Shown piece after piece: positions 30,745-42,344 of a stretch of 64,000 nt of DNA (position 1 is the stretch's first letter; every line of letters begins with the position of its first letter). Below the pieces are notes generated by a model. It was not told the DNA's origin and did no database searches. It was given only the letters and a program-made list of their open reading frames with translations. Origin of the DNA: Rhynchopus euleeides (Eukaryota > Euglenozoa > Diplonemea > Diplonemida > Diplonemidae); assembly GCA_963210315.1 (NCBI GenBank), contig OY723245.1:2059910-2123909 (forward strand). The letters are read 5' to 3'. Both the position numbers and the translations under genes were made by a program.

Positions 30745-31090
30745 ATCGTAACCACGCACCAGACATGCGTGACCTCCATCGGTGACGACTCCTTCTGCTC
30801 TGATGCCGAGACAAGGAGGCGACCTCCGTCCGGGAACGCGGAGGTGAAGCCATCCTTTTTGTGACCGCGCCCACGACACGAAGGTGACGTCCATCCTTTG
30901 CAATATGAGCGCCCGAGGTGCGGACGTGAAGTCCTATTGAGAACACCAGGGACGTGAATGTGACGCCCCTCTCTTACGATAGCTTCCTAGGCATGGACGC
31001 GATATCCGTATTATGAATATCTAGTACGGAGGCGACGCCCTCCTTTTGATAGTACCCGATACGCGGAAGTGCCGTCCTCATTTCCCGACA
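30745..31090 (+). repeat. Degenerate minisatellite, block 2
   Basis: Units of about 45-55 bp with GGAGGCGACGCCCTCCTTTT and ACGAAGGTGACGTCCATCC variants, clearly related to block 1 at 27755-28170. The two blocks bracket the unassigned 28.2-30.7 kb stretch. Confidence 0.55.
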
Positions 31091-32719
31091 GGTATGTTCT
31101 CGTCCCTACATCGACCTCGAAGCAACTCTCCGGGCAATCAGGCATGAGGATACCTGTTTCACGCGCACAACCGGTTCCTCTTCCTTATACCGGCAAATGT
31201 CTCATCCCGATCGGGCATGGAGATGGACGCCCCCCCCCCCCCCCCCAGTTGTGTGTGTAACATCGGATCCTCGCGCTGATGGTTTGAGCCAGTGCACCCG
31301 CTGCACTAGATACTCCCACCACAATGAGCCAGCGGCGACCAGCAGTGCACTCTCGGCCACGACAAGCCCGAAGCTGCGGACGACAGCGAAAAGGTCAACC
31401 CGGCGCATGAGTAAGGAAGCACCCGCCGGGAGGCATGGCAGGCCTAGCGACATGCTCGACACCAAGCCACTGCGCAGCAATTTGGATCCCTGTATACCGA
31501 GTTTCTGCAAGGAACCCTCAGGTGCACGGAGGTGATGAGGATAGACAGCAGACGAGCAGATACTCCGCATCGCAGCACCCGGGGGCCTTGTCTCGAAGGA
31601 CTCGAAACGGACCTACGTGTGTTGACCCCTTCGTCACCGTGTCAAACACATTCAGCTTAAGAGGGACCTCGCAAAACAGCTGCTGATGCCTGCGTTCACG
31701 CCGAATCTGCCCGCGTCGTGGCCCCCGATACAAAGCTGGGTGATGTGACGAGTGTATTCACCGCGATGTGCGCTCCGCAACGCCGATATGAGAGGCGTGA
31801 AGCGTACCATGTCAACCCACACGATCCGCTGTCTCATGCAGGCCTGCATAGGCTATGAAGTGAAAATCATTGGAGATGCCTCCATGGTGGCCTTCGTCAA
31901 CCCTGCGTCCGGTGTGAACTCCGCCATCCGTACGCGCCCTGCTGTCTGCGAAGGCCCAGGCGCAAGAAGCCGAGTAGCGATACAATACGAATTACCGCCA
32001 CTACATCATGATGATCAGAAGCTGATGAAAACATCGCACCCATACCTGGTGCGAACTGGCGAAGTTGTCTGCGATTGACAGTTCGTCGGTGGACGCTTCC
32101 TGCTCTCTGAGACGACTGCGCGGGGCCTGGACAACGGTGCATGAATCACGCGGTCACCTGGGCGAACGGACCTCTCAGATCGACCCTACGTGGTATGACC
32201 GTCAGACTAACATAATCCCTGTTTACGTCGAATGTCGACGAGCCCGTCCAGACGACGACTCTATCCTACATATCGATGCGCGGAAAATACTGCTCCCCAG
32301 CTGACCGACGACAGTGAACTTCTCGGAGATACTACAGCCGGCGCTAATACACTAGACTGGATCCAGATCGATGATACCCATATATCCTCCCACATGCCCC
32401 GCTGAACGATCGTGGACCAACCGCTTCGCCACCACAGAGTTCATCAGCTGTCCCAACTGTCCGCTAAGCCTGCAGCCTGCGCAGACCGACAATGTGACCC
32501 ACGCGATCGGTGCGATATCACAACGCAGGATGGTATCTACTACTCCTGCATCCTGCGTTGAGACACATGGGTCTGGACTACAACCGCCGACTACGTCTGC
32601 TGGAGATCGGATGTCTCAAGGCCAGATCCCGACCCTGACAACACCTGATGACTACTGCGCTACTCCCTTGTATGAGCGAGACTGCGATGGGATCAGGTCG
32701 CCCATAGAGAGCAGCGAAG
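31091..32719. other. 1.6 kb without recognised gene
   Basis: Contains poly-C at 31230-31246. A plus-strand frame at 31752-32078 and the phrase PSDMLDTKPL (about 31455-31485) faintly recall the C-terminal end of Copia-type polyproteins. The evidence is too weak to call. Confidence 0.3.
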
Positions 32720-32996
32720 GGATGACAAGTCTTCTCTATGGGCCACCTGTATGTCCTCAATATCGATCGAGCCAGGCGGCAACTAATGACAATCCACGGA
32801 CCGCCTGGCTTCTCGATATGTCCCATCGCAGACGAGGTATCAGGTGCATGCCAATGCATATATGTATTATCTTGATGGATGTGCATACCGAAAGATGTCT
32901 ATCAATATGTTGGAACAACCTTACGTGTGTGGTAAAGGATGTTGAGGATAGAGAGATCCGAAACATCAACAAGCTGGAGTTGACCCTCGATAATAA
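32720..32996 (+). repeat. Duplicated segment, uninterrupted copy (MITE empty site)
   Basis: Nearly identical to 33560-33701 joined to 34035-34169. At 32857-32870 it reads CATA-TA-TGTATTAT with no insertion, the pre-integration state of the site that carries the 329-bp MITE in the second copy. Confidence 0.9.
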
Positions 32997-33145
32997 AGGT
33001 AACTTTCAATGCAGGCACCCACATTTTGAGGGAAAGCCGGAATTGAAGGTTCTTTTATTATCGGCTAGTCAACCTCCACGACCGGGTTGGAGAACCCGCA
33101 TTTGGTTCGATCAACGTACCTCGGTACAGAACCAAATAGTTTTTC
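32995..33145 (+). repeat. 151-bp direct repeat, right copy
   Basis: The partner of 26421-26571. Its left end joins directly to the duplicated segment at GATAATAAA. The second copy of that segment (34161-34169) continues differently after the same word. Confidence 0.85.
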
Positions 33146-33559
33146 GACCTCCCACCCGCCCTGCAGGATCCTGTGAACTCACCGACACTTCGTTCCTCCC
33201 ATGATGGATCTGTTCCCTTCTGCAACACCTACATCTGATACAGGAGACTAGCATATTCCAAACAAACAAAGATTGGCAGCTCTCGGAGTGCTGCGCATCG
33301 TGACATCACACTCCAAACCTTTAAAAAAAATAGGCTTTTGACCGCCCACCTATGATGACGGAAGGAAGGGGCTTTGCTTGCTTCACTTTGACGTTTCGCA
33401 AATTCGGGCGATGTGTCCTTTCCAATAGCATGATGAAAATCACAGATGGAAATAATTCACATGTGTAGTGATCCGTGGTACATGACCTTTCGGGGTCAAA
33501 ATGAACAACAAAGCGTTGCGAGAAGACTGCATCTACGGGTTATCCCACCACCCTCCCCC

Positions 33560-34169
33560 GGGATGACAAGTCTTCTCTATGGGCCACCTGTATGTCCTCA
33601 ATATCGATCGAGCCAGGCGGCAACTAATGACAATCCACGGACCGCCTGGCTTCTCGATATGTCCCATCGCAGACGAGGTATCAGGTGCATGCCAATGCAT
33701 ATACCGTATACGTAAATATTTTGGAACGTAAATATTATGGAACGTAAATATTATGGAACGTAAATATTTTGGAACGCTGGTGGGTTGGCGTTCCAGATTT
33801 TTTTCGTTCCATAATATTTACAGGGCTTTCTGCGACTCGGGGACTTGGACCAGGTGATCGGACGGCATACAGAGTCCCTGACGGGACCTACTCGTGCACT
33901 TTTCGCGCGATTCCTGACGCAAGCCGTCCTCACCACCGAGTCCCCAACTGGCCCTGTAAATATTATGGAACGGACCGGCCAAAAATGGGCCCGTTCCATA
34001 ATATTTACGTTCCATAATATTTACGTATACGGTATGTATTATCTTGATGGATGTGCATACCGAAAGATGTCTATCAATATGTTGGAACAACCTTACATGT
34101 GTGGTAAAGGATGTTGAGGATAGAGAGATCCGAAACATCAACAAGCTGGAGTTGACCCTCGATAATAAA
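33560..34169 (+). repeat. Duplicated segment, copy interrupted by a MITE
   Basis: A second copy of 32720-32996, split by the element at 33704-34032. Outside the insert I see only a few single-base differences (for example ACGTGTG against ACATGTG). Confidence 0.9.
33704..34032 (+). mobile_element. MITE M2, copy 1 (CCGTATACG ends, TA duplication)
   Basis: 329 bp. The ends CCGTATACGTAAATATT and complement are followed by iterations of ATTATGGAACGTAAAT. A central block of about 180 bp (AGGGCTTTCTGCGACTCG to CCAACTGGCCCT) follows. TA flanks both sides. The intact target is present at 32861-32862, so the TA duplication is directly demonstrated. There is no coding capacity. Other copies are at 51049-51377 and 53512-53824. 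Confidence 0.92.
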
Positions 34170-35093
34170 AATAGGTTATCTGGAAGTCGTCCGGAAGGAT
34201 CTGACTTGTGACCCACTTGTCATTGATTTTTTTAGCCTGATCGAAGACGACACCACTCCCCCCGCCCCCTTCCCCAACCCTGTCGGGTAAAACGACTGTT
34301 TCACCCCACTGACCGCTCCGGGCGCCATGGCCTGTGTCGAACCATGCGCACCGACAGCATCTGTGGCGTGACACCGTGTATTGCACGCACATAAATGGCC
34401 TTCGTGTTGAGTTGCCAGTGGTGAGGGGGCGAGCAGCCGCCTTGTTAGCCAAGAGGCGCATGTGGTTTTTGTGTTTTGTTCGTGGCCTGCTTTGTGCGGA
34501 TAAGACGAAAAAATTTACCTCGAGGAGGAGGGGGAGCCAACAGGATCGTTCGAAACCAGCCAAAGAAAAGCGCGGGGGAGGGAAAGGGGGGGGGGGGGGG
34601 GTAGGGAGGGCTGCTTAGCAGATCACAACCAAAAGAAGTCGTTCAATCGTTCAATCGTCCATCGCCCCCCCCCCCCCTCCCTCCCTCCCCCCCCCCCTCC
34701 CCCTTCCACCGGCAGCGGGGCTTCAGGTGTCAAGCCCTGCCTCGCCCCTGATCCCCCCGCCTGCACCCCACCCCCCTTCGCGCTGCTTCTTGCAGGGCCA
34801 CTTGGGTGGAAAACCCCCCCACAAGGGGGGGGGGGAAAGGCCCCCAAACCAGCAACGCAAAAATACCCCCGCCGCCCCCCCCCCCCCCCCGCTAAGTTCG
34901 TTTTAACCAATGCCCCCTAACACATCTCCTCCCCTCCCCTCCCCACGCACGTCCTCTATTCCTTGCACCCATTATCAAATGATGTGCACCGCCCCCCCTC
35001 CAGCGACTCCAACGCCCGGTAGGTGCTGCGGTAGTAGGGGTGTCGGAGGGGGTATAGGGGGGGGGGGTAGTGGGCTGGTGCGGCAACGTTATA
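34170..35093. other. Low-complexity region without gene
   Basis: Poly-G at about 34588-34605, several poly-C runs between 34664 and 34890, and poly-G at about 35057-35066. No coding exon seen. Confidence 0.5.
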
Positions 35094-35221
35094 CACGGAT
35101 GACGTACGAATCGTAATGGTGAAATACGAATCGTGCATATCGTATTTTATATCGCATTATATCGTATACGATTACGATATAAAATACGATATTATGCGAT
35201 ATTACGAATCGTTTAGGATGA

Positions 35222-35475
35222 TGCATGGCCACACGGGGTGGGCACCGGGGAAAAAGGCACCCAGCACACCAACGAGGGGCGGCGAGACTACCACCACCAC
35301 CCCAGATGAGTCACCCACTCCGAAGCCAAAGGCTCTCAAAGAGCAGCTGGCGAAGCAGAAAGCAGGGGCGCGAGTGAGCTACGTGACAGCGAAAACACGT
35401 CATGATAAGCTGCAAGGCGATGCCAAAGACGTGTACGCCGTCAAGGATGTCGCGTCTCTGCAAACCCGCAAACCC
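35222..35475 (+). pseudogene. Probable N-terminal exon of the transposon gene
   Basis: From an ATG at 35222 the frame reads MHGHTGWAPGKKAPSTPTRG, a Thr-rich linker, then KPKALKEQLAKQKAGARVSY and DAKDVYAVKDVASLQTRKP. It is basic, with predicted helices. After about 35475 it runs into repeat sequence. It probably belongs with the transposase core downstream in the same element. Confidence 0.4.
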
Positions 35476-35571
35476 CAGTGTTCTCCCGATGGCGAGTTTG
35501 GGGGCGAAAGTCTCCATTTGTATTTTTTCCCCCGAAAACCCGACGGCGAGTTTCGGCATTTTTTTGGGGGT

Positions 35572-35845
35572 TGGGGCTGTCAGGCCCTGCGAAACTTGAG
35601 AAAGTCGCAAGAAATCACAAGACCAACACAAAAAGTCGCAAAAAATCACAAGAAATTGCGGAGAATGTTTGCGTTTATTTGTGTTTTTTTGTATAGCGTA
35701 TCAGTTCTCGTGCGTCGTCTTTCGTAGACGTTCTGTACGATGCGGATCCGCTAATCCAACATAGCAAACGTTTTTTTGTGATTTTTTGTGAATGCCCTGT
35801 GAATTTTTGCGATCTTTTCAAGTTTCACAGGGCCCGACAGCCCCA
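35572..35845. mobile_element. Nested inverted-repeat insert
   Basis: The ends TGGGGCTGTCAGGCCCTG and complement, continuing through GAAACTTGA and the TCGCA stretch, give imperfect arms of about 50 bp around an A/T-rich middle. It lies within the transposase element and separates its first exon from the core. Confidence 0.65.
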
Positions 35846-35985
35846 GGGGTGGAATTTTTCACAGGTTTCAGACAGTTTTCCACTCATCGACCTGCACAAC
35901 TTCCCAACAACGAGCGTCCCTGGGTTCGTGCCCCACTACGAACCGCAATTGATCCAAAGAGTCCCAGAACGCGAAGGAGAAGGCC

Positions 35986-36040
35986 AGATGTTCGCTACCG
36001 TGGCCTCCGGCGGCTGGGGGGCTCCGCCCCCTAAACCCCT
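35986..36040 (+). repeat. GC-hairpin repeat H, copy 2
   Basis: AGATGTTCGCTACCGTGG plus the GC hairpin. The final part is mutated to CCCCTAAACCCC. It is inside the DUF659-like element. Confidence 0.8.
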
Positions 36041-36360
36041 GTGCTGTGCACCTGTCGAGTGTGCATGTACCATTTGGTGTACCATGGCAAGTGGGAAACG
36101 GCACAACACCAGGAGTGCGACATGGTCGTGAGTGAAGACGGAGTACGTGCAGACTACCATCCCTGCACAACGAAGTCTGTACGACTTCCTCGTTGTCCAC
36201 TCACACCGCACATTGCAAAGCGTATCGATCAGAACGAATGTTGTTGCGGATATACGCGTGCATTGCATGAGGCGCTCGCGCGCGAAGCGCGCCAGCAATT
36301 TTTTTAGCACCCCTTTTTCCGGATCAAAGCTCGCCATCACCCGCCCGTGCGGTCGAGCAC

Positions 36361-37459
36361 CAGAAGAAGAAGCAGTCGGGCGGTGAAGACAAGAACGGCG
36401 ACAGGCAAGGGAGGCAGCAGAAGGCGCACGGAGCCAATCCAGCACCGGAATTCGTGAGTGACCTGTCGTATTCACTTTGCATCGGCAATACCACGGCCAG
36501 CCAGGCGGAGCTTGTGGTGTTGGCGATTCGGAAACACCTGTACCCGAACATGCCCAGCGGACGCGCCCTCTTGCAGAAACACAGCAGCCACACGGATGCA
36601 CTTCTGAAGGCGCTGAAAGATGCTCTCAAAGGTCGCACCGTGCCTATTGGCATCGACGGAACTACAGCAGCATCGATCCACACCTCGTACCTCGCTGTGA
36701 CTGCATATGTTGGGCAACAACCGCTGCTGGTGTGCGTTGAGGTGTTCAGGCTGGGGTGAGCCCTGACGCAGTGATGCTTGAAGATGTGCTGCAGCGGCTC
36801 GAATGCGACTACTCGTTTACGATCGCGTCTGTCAACATGGACAGATGCGCGACAAACCAGCGCCTCATCAAGCTCACAGGGCGTCTGTCGGTGTGGTGTT
36901 TGGGGCATCACGCCAACAAATGTTGCAAAGACTTCTACACGAAGCGCTTCCCCCTCGCCATCCAGTTCGTGACCTTCTTCTCACAGGCGCCGCGCACCAC
37001 CTCAGAAACGAGGTGGTCAGCGCTGTTTCACGTCGTTGAGCATGTGGCACCCCGGACCGACCTGCTTGCAAGCTTCTTGCACGAAGAGCTTGAGCGCGCC
37101 TACAAACCGCAAAGTGTCCGAGAGTTACATTTGATCGGAGGGGATGGGTGGGGGGACATGCTCTCGGAGACCCAGACGATGCACAGAGCCTCCTACAGTT
37201 CTTCCTCTGGATGAGCAACCCCCCCAGCGATCAGAAGTCCTGCTTTGTCGTGGGGGAAGTATGGAAGAGCATCCAACACGTCACCAACGAGGAACAACAA
37301 CTTCTCAAAGAGCTGTGGGACACGTTTTCCTCAAGAGAGTTCTTTGAACTCATGGAGGTGATGGACCCGGAAGCAGTTGCCCAGGAGGTGATTACTGATG
37401 AAGTGCTGGAGGCGTCGGAAGAGAGGTGGCGGGACGTCTTGGGGCGTAACACCACTTAG
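36361..37459 (+). pseudogene. DUF659/hAT-like transposase core with two frameshifts
   Basis: Three overlapping plus-strand frames read as one protein. Frame 1 (to 36759) has PIGIDGTTAASIHTSYLAV. A shift at the GGGG run near 36752 leads to frame 2 (36756-37214): TIASVNMDRCATNQRLIKLT, then WCLGHHANKCCKDF and TTSETRWSALFHVVEHV. A shift in the G run near 37150 leads to frame 3 (37148-37459), ending RWRDVLGRNTT. The order (Asp-containing strand, D-x-x-x-N-x-x-L, CxxHxxN-like segment, TRW motif) matches the DUF659/hAT RNase-H-like fold. Both breaks fall in G homopolymers, so they could be read errors or real decay. An upstream segment (about 36042-36110) has CRVCMYH...HQEC, suggestive of a BED-type zinc finger in another frame. 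Confidence 0.6.
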
Positions 37460-37689
37460 CCGTGTCCCATCCTTGTGGTGTTGTCTCATGTGGCCACCTA
37501 GCCATCCCATTGCCTCCCTCAGAAGCCTGTAGTAATAGTGCGATATGGGCATATCGCATACGATATCAAGGCTGACTAAACACGATATAAATACGATATA
37601 TTGCGATATATTGCGATATCGCCTTAAAAAATACGATACATATCGTATTTACGATATGATACGATATTACGATTCGTACGTCATCCGTG

Positions 37690-39192
37690 AATCTAGCCCT
37701 TCAGCCTGGGACACCCTCCAAGCAAGCAGCGCCAGTCAGCTTCGGAGAAAGCCTCTTCCGTGCCTCCCTGCCTGTCTTCTCTTGTTCTTCGTCATCTGCG
37801 TGCTGTTATGCGTGGTTTTGCTGCTAAAATTACAGGGGGGTGTTAGCCCGCCCCTCTGTGGGCGCCGGAGGGCGTGGGTCAGCCCACACTGAATCAGATT
37901 CGCAACAGATTTTCCTCTCCTCCGTCTGTCTATTCAACGGCTTTTTTGATATGCCGAGGAAGCTTTTGTTAGGGAAGTGGCAAGCTTTCCGCGTTTGGTA
38001 GTTCGGATTGGATTAGCAAACTGGCATCGCGCAAGTGACCCCCTGTAGGCCACACAGCGAGCCCGCTATCTTCTCCACCTTTTGCTCAAATTGACTGTTT
38101 TCCAACATCTGTGGCGGTGCCTCAAGCACCAATGCGAATCACCCGTTGTAACCTCCTCCCTTTTCTTTTCGCGATCTTCTCGGTTGAATCAGCAACCGAT
38201 TGTGACATATTCGCATCACTGTTGGCAATGCCGGGGCCCGATCCACCACCTGCCTACCTGCCCTGCCACCCGCTTTGCATGTCGAATACGCATTCTGCAT
38301 AATAGTATCACTCCTGTGTCACCCACATCCACTCCTATATTTTCTACTTCCTGGCCCCTGCTGCCTGAGGGAACCTTTTCCTCGAAGCGCAAAAAAAAAT
38401 ATGCACGAAGGCAAATGCCAGGTTATCTGTGTTTGTATTTGTTCTGGGATCTGCGTGCCTATCTTGTCGCGAACCATGCGTGGATATACAGCGCGATAAT
38501 ATAGCAAAACCCCTCCCCCCTCTGACTCTGACACCCTGTGGTTGCACCCCCGGCTTTCCAGATGTGATATCTGCATCGATGTTGTCGTTGCCTCCACACC
38601 AACACCCCCATTACTGTGCCCATGCACTCGAGAGCTTTCATATTCGACTCAAAAGTCCTGAAGACCCCCATCCACAGACCGTGGTGCTGACACTGGGCGT
38701 GTGCATTTGTAGCCTGTCAAACGCACTGCCCACTTGATTGGATCACACAACGCGGCCTCTGTACAGCATATCTGGTGCGGTACAAAAAAGGAGGCGCGTC
38801 GGGGTCAGCGATTTCACTGGGAAGATTTTGGGGTAAAAATCATCAAAAAAAAAGAAAAAGCCCGGCCACCCAGGAAGATTTTCTTCCTGCACTATTTGTG
38901 GTGCGGGGGAGGCGGGATGGGGCAGGGATAAGGTGGGTAGGTGCGCAGCGACCCACACTCCAAACACCCACACCTCGCCTCTGCAGGAAGATGCCAATGC
39001 AGACACAAACCACACTTTTTGGATCTCGTCCAGAGAATAAAATTGTGCGAAAGAATTATGAGACCTGGACAACCCCCCCTGACGTATGCCTGTCGACCAA
39101 GCCCTTTGGGATCACATCAGGTCATGGAATCCAGAGACCGCCCTCAGGAGGACGCACCCAACTCACCACAGAATCTGTACCCCACAAGGAAC
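37690..39192. other. 1.5 kb without recognised gene
   Basis: Mixed composition with short frames. A poly-A-rich purine tract lies at 38840-38862 (possible old retrocopy tail or microsatellite). Nothing else supported. Confidence 0.45.
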
Positions 39193-39250
39193 AGGTGTTC
39201 GCTACCGTGGCCTCCGGCGGCTGGGGGGGCTCCGCCCCCCAGACCCCCCT
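39193..39250 (+). repeat. GC-hairpin repeat H, copy 3
   Basis: AGGTGTTCGCTACCGTGG plus a seven-G hairpin. The preceding 110 bp (CCAAGCCCTTTGGGATCACA, AGGAGGACGCA, GAATCTGTA) match the sequence upstream of copies at 49456-49716 and 59820-60047, so the repeat unit is longer than the hairpin. Confidence 0.8.
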
Positions 39251-39765
39251 GTGGACCTCCTTGCATTCTCTGGACCACCTCTAAGGTGCACCACTCTCTT
39301 CTCCAGGGTCAAACTGCATATTCCCCCGTTTTCTCGTGTTTCTGAACGGGGTCTAATAAAAGATGGACTCATCCGCAGAACACTCGGGGTGTCGTCGATG
39401 CCAAAAACAAAGGGACCAATATTGCGAGAAGGTGCTGGGAGACTTGATTTTCCATTCACACTCGACAATAACCCCCCCACCCCCCACCCAGTTCAGTAAC
39501 AGTAAATCTCAGGATGCCTGCCTATCGGCGCATCCGCCCGTCTCTCCCTCCCCCGTGTTTTTTCCCATGATGTTTCAGGGGATGCCGTGATCTTCGTTTT
39601 AGAAATCCGTTCAACTCAAAGCCCCTTTTTTGCTGCAAAGAAAAGGTTTCACCCCCACCTCACAAAAGTGCTGCGAAACAGCCTTCACATCGTTCAATAC
39701 CATTCGCACCAAGCGTTGGTTGCTGGCATACAAACAGAACGAAGCCCGATTCGGGCCACGGTATT

Positions 39766-39866
39766 GGGGGTCTTCGCTACGGGGTAGTGCATTTTGGTGC
39801 ATTTCCTGTTGAATTGGCTGAAAACTGACGAAGTTTGTCGAAGTTTGTCGACCAGCGAAGACCCCC
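39766..39866. mobile_element. MITE M1, copy 2 (ATT duplication)
   Basis: 101 bp with perfect inverted ends GGGGGTCTTCGCT and complement, flanked by ATT on both sides (39763-39765 and 39867-39869). The interior includes two GAAGTTTGTC repeats as in copy 1. Confidence 0.85.
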
Positions 39867-39869
39867 ATT

Positions 39870-42344
39870 GATTCATTTGTGGATTCTCAACATTCTTATC
39901 TATGCGAAACGGCGTGGTGCTGTGCGATGCGTTGTATTGAAACAAACGCTGAGCCGCGCTGCACTCCAGCAAGAAGCAAATCAAAATATCCAACCACAGG
40001 GAACATCCATCTATGATCTGTGACAGGGTCACGAACACGCGTACGTACAAGGCAGGGGCTTCGCTATGTCGAACTGTGTCAGCACGACACCCAATTGATG
40101 CGGAGTGCACTTTTCTGCGCTCCATAGCGAAGTCGCCCCTGGGATTCTTGTGAGGTTTCAGCTGAAACCCAAGGGGTGGGTGACCTATTGTCGGTCCTGC
40201 CCACCATAACGGCCTGAGGGCAATTGTCTGTCTGTTTCGGTGCCCAGGGAGAAGGGCAGCCGCCTAGCCTTGGTATTATGGAGCTCGGGGGTCCTCCCAA
40301 AGGAAATCCTAGAGATACGATCCGTCAGGATGAAGCCAGTATCGAATCCACTTCGCTGCGATATCGCTATCGGTCTGTCCGACCGGAATGAGTGTGGCTT
40401 TGTCGGAGTAGTTAGTTGTCTCAGTGGTGTTTGAAACGGTGTGAAATCAACCTATGTTAGCGGAGGGGGTGTGTGGTGCGGGTTTGCCGTACTTTCTCTT
40501 TGTTCTGTCTCGGTGCGAATAGCCTGACCTTTCAGCCTCAGAGCATACCCATCCCCCGACTATGTCGCAAGAAATATCGGCTCTCGTGATGCGGGTATTT
40601 CCGATGATCTGCGAATGCTGTGCACACGCACACAGCAGTCATACCAGGGGTTGGCGATGTATGTGCGAGCTACACACGGTTCTTATTTCAAGGCACATAC
40701 ATATCCAGCGCACCGACCCTGCGTTCTGCAATAACCGTTTTTGTTGGTGTCCGTTATGTCATCCCCTCTGTTCCTATTCCCTGTCAAAAGGCCTCAATAG
40801 CAAGTAAGGCAAACACAGCTGCTATTTCCAGGCACACACACAGTTTTTTTTAGTGTGCCAAAAAGGAGTGTGTCACCACAACCTCTCTGATAACAATGCA
40901 TGTGTGCGAAAGTATTGCGTTCGATGATACCACATCAGGATCAACCAGGGCAGAGAGCCATTCACGGTATCCTGCGACAGGGGGTCATTGCGCTCCGCGT
41001 GTAGATTTTTTATAACGCAGCTTGTGTCGCATACATCTGTATAGGCTAGCTGTGCATTCTGGCAACGCTCCCGATCGCAGCTGCAAGTATTTGTGTCTCA
41101 ACTTGAACCATTCTGCACGATCTTCTGATCCTATGAGTGTTTACTGCAACGTCTCAAGAGTAGCTCAAATACCCCAACACCCGCAAGCTGTTGGAGGGTG
41201 AGGTATATCCTGGTCTTAATTTGTGTTGCCACGCACTGTGGCACAGTGCGAAGGCCTCTCCACCCAAGGCGGCACATTTGCCAGTTGTGCCGAATCAGTC
41301 TGCAGGGATTTGTGACCATCAAATATCCCCGCTGCCGCCGCCACCGGCATAAGGTATCGTGATGATGTTTTAGCCTTTTCTGCCCTCTTCTCATCCTCGT
41401 GGTTTGACAGAACGACGTGTTTTTCTAACTCAAAGAAGACTCTGTGACGGCGTTCAGTATCCTGCACACATTGCACCATCAGCCACTGCCCGCTCCATTT
41501 GTATAAACAAAGAGCGCAAAGAAGTGCAAGTCTTTTTTTTGATGTGTGATACCCGCTTTTGCCAAGCTTTAAAATGTTACCAAACCATCGCACATCAACG
41601 CTATACGGTGCCCTTTCACATTATCATCCCCACATGACCGCCTGCTGCGCGTGCTTGAGAAGGCAGGCGTGCAAAAGTTCATGGCCGCAAAGAACACCAG
41701 AACCGAAACGGTACAAATCTGAAACCGAGAAGGGGTGCCTCCACGCATCCACGGGTGTATCCGCCCTGTGCCAACACTCTGCCAAGGCTATGCCACCTAT
41801 TTCCTGAGGCGGCACACATTGCGCGAAGACCCCCACCACACGTGACAGTCTTTTAGCCTCCAGTGCAGAACGCACCGAGCAACCTGCCCTTTGCTGCGGT
41901 CTCCACTGTACATTTTTCCACACCTCCCATATTTCCTTCCCGCCGGGCACCAAGAGGTCTCAAATCGCATCAGTGAGAATCCGAGCACCCCGGGTTCCCT
42001 TGGCTTGTCGGGCGCCTCTCGTCTCTCGTCAGGCAGGGGGCGGCAGGCAGAGAGGGTGGTGGTTGACCTATTGCGCCTTTATTCTCGCGTGGGGAGATGC
42101 GCAAGCATAAGCAAGCAAGGTTGGTGGTGGGGCCAGGAAAGATAGGGATGGCAGGTCATTTGCTGCGCCTAGCCCGGCCGGAACAGATGGAATGAGTGAT
42201 TCTGGCGATCCCTTTGCCCTCATCCCCCCCGAGAGCGCCCCCAGCCTTTTGTGGTGTGGTGGCCAGCAGGGTGGTTTCATCCCAACATACACATACCACC
42301 GACCGTGCAGGCACAGGCAAATACACCAATTTGCATCTTCAAAG
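39870..42344. other. 2.5 kb upstream of the REEP gene, no gene recognised
   Basis: Short frames only. Sequence near 42330-42344 (TTTGCATCTTCAAAG) could be an acceptor for an upstream non-coding or short coding exon of the REEP gene. Confidence 0.4.

Larger units (their letters stand above)
35094..37689 (+). mobile_element. 2.6-kb TIR transposon carrying a broken DUF659/hAT-like transposase
   Basis: The terminal inverted repeats CACGGATGACGTACGAATCG and complement lie at 35094 and 37689. Just inside both ends, ACGATAT/ATATCGT words are iterated many times, like subterminal transposase-binding repeats. The interior carries a plus-strand gene (start near 35222, transposase core 36361-37459) interrupted by a nested inverted-repeat insert at 35572-35845, a GC-hairpin repeat at 35986 and a GAAG hairpin at 36277. 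No matching target duplication was found in the immediate flanks (GTTATA on the left, AATCTAG on the right). Confidence 0.75.

Noticed and set aside
31440..32080. Fragments resembling the end of a Copia polyprotein (PSDMLDTKPL) and IGYEVKIIGDASMVAFV.
   Set aside because: Single short matches with no reverse transcriptase, RNase H or integrase motifs in order.
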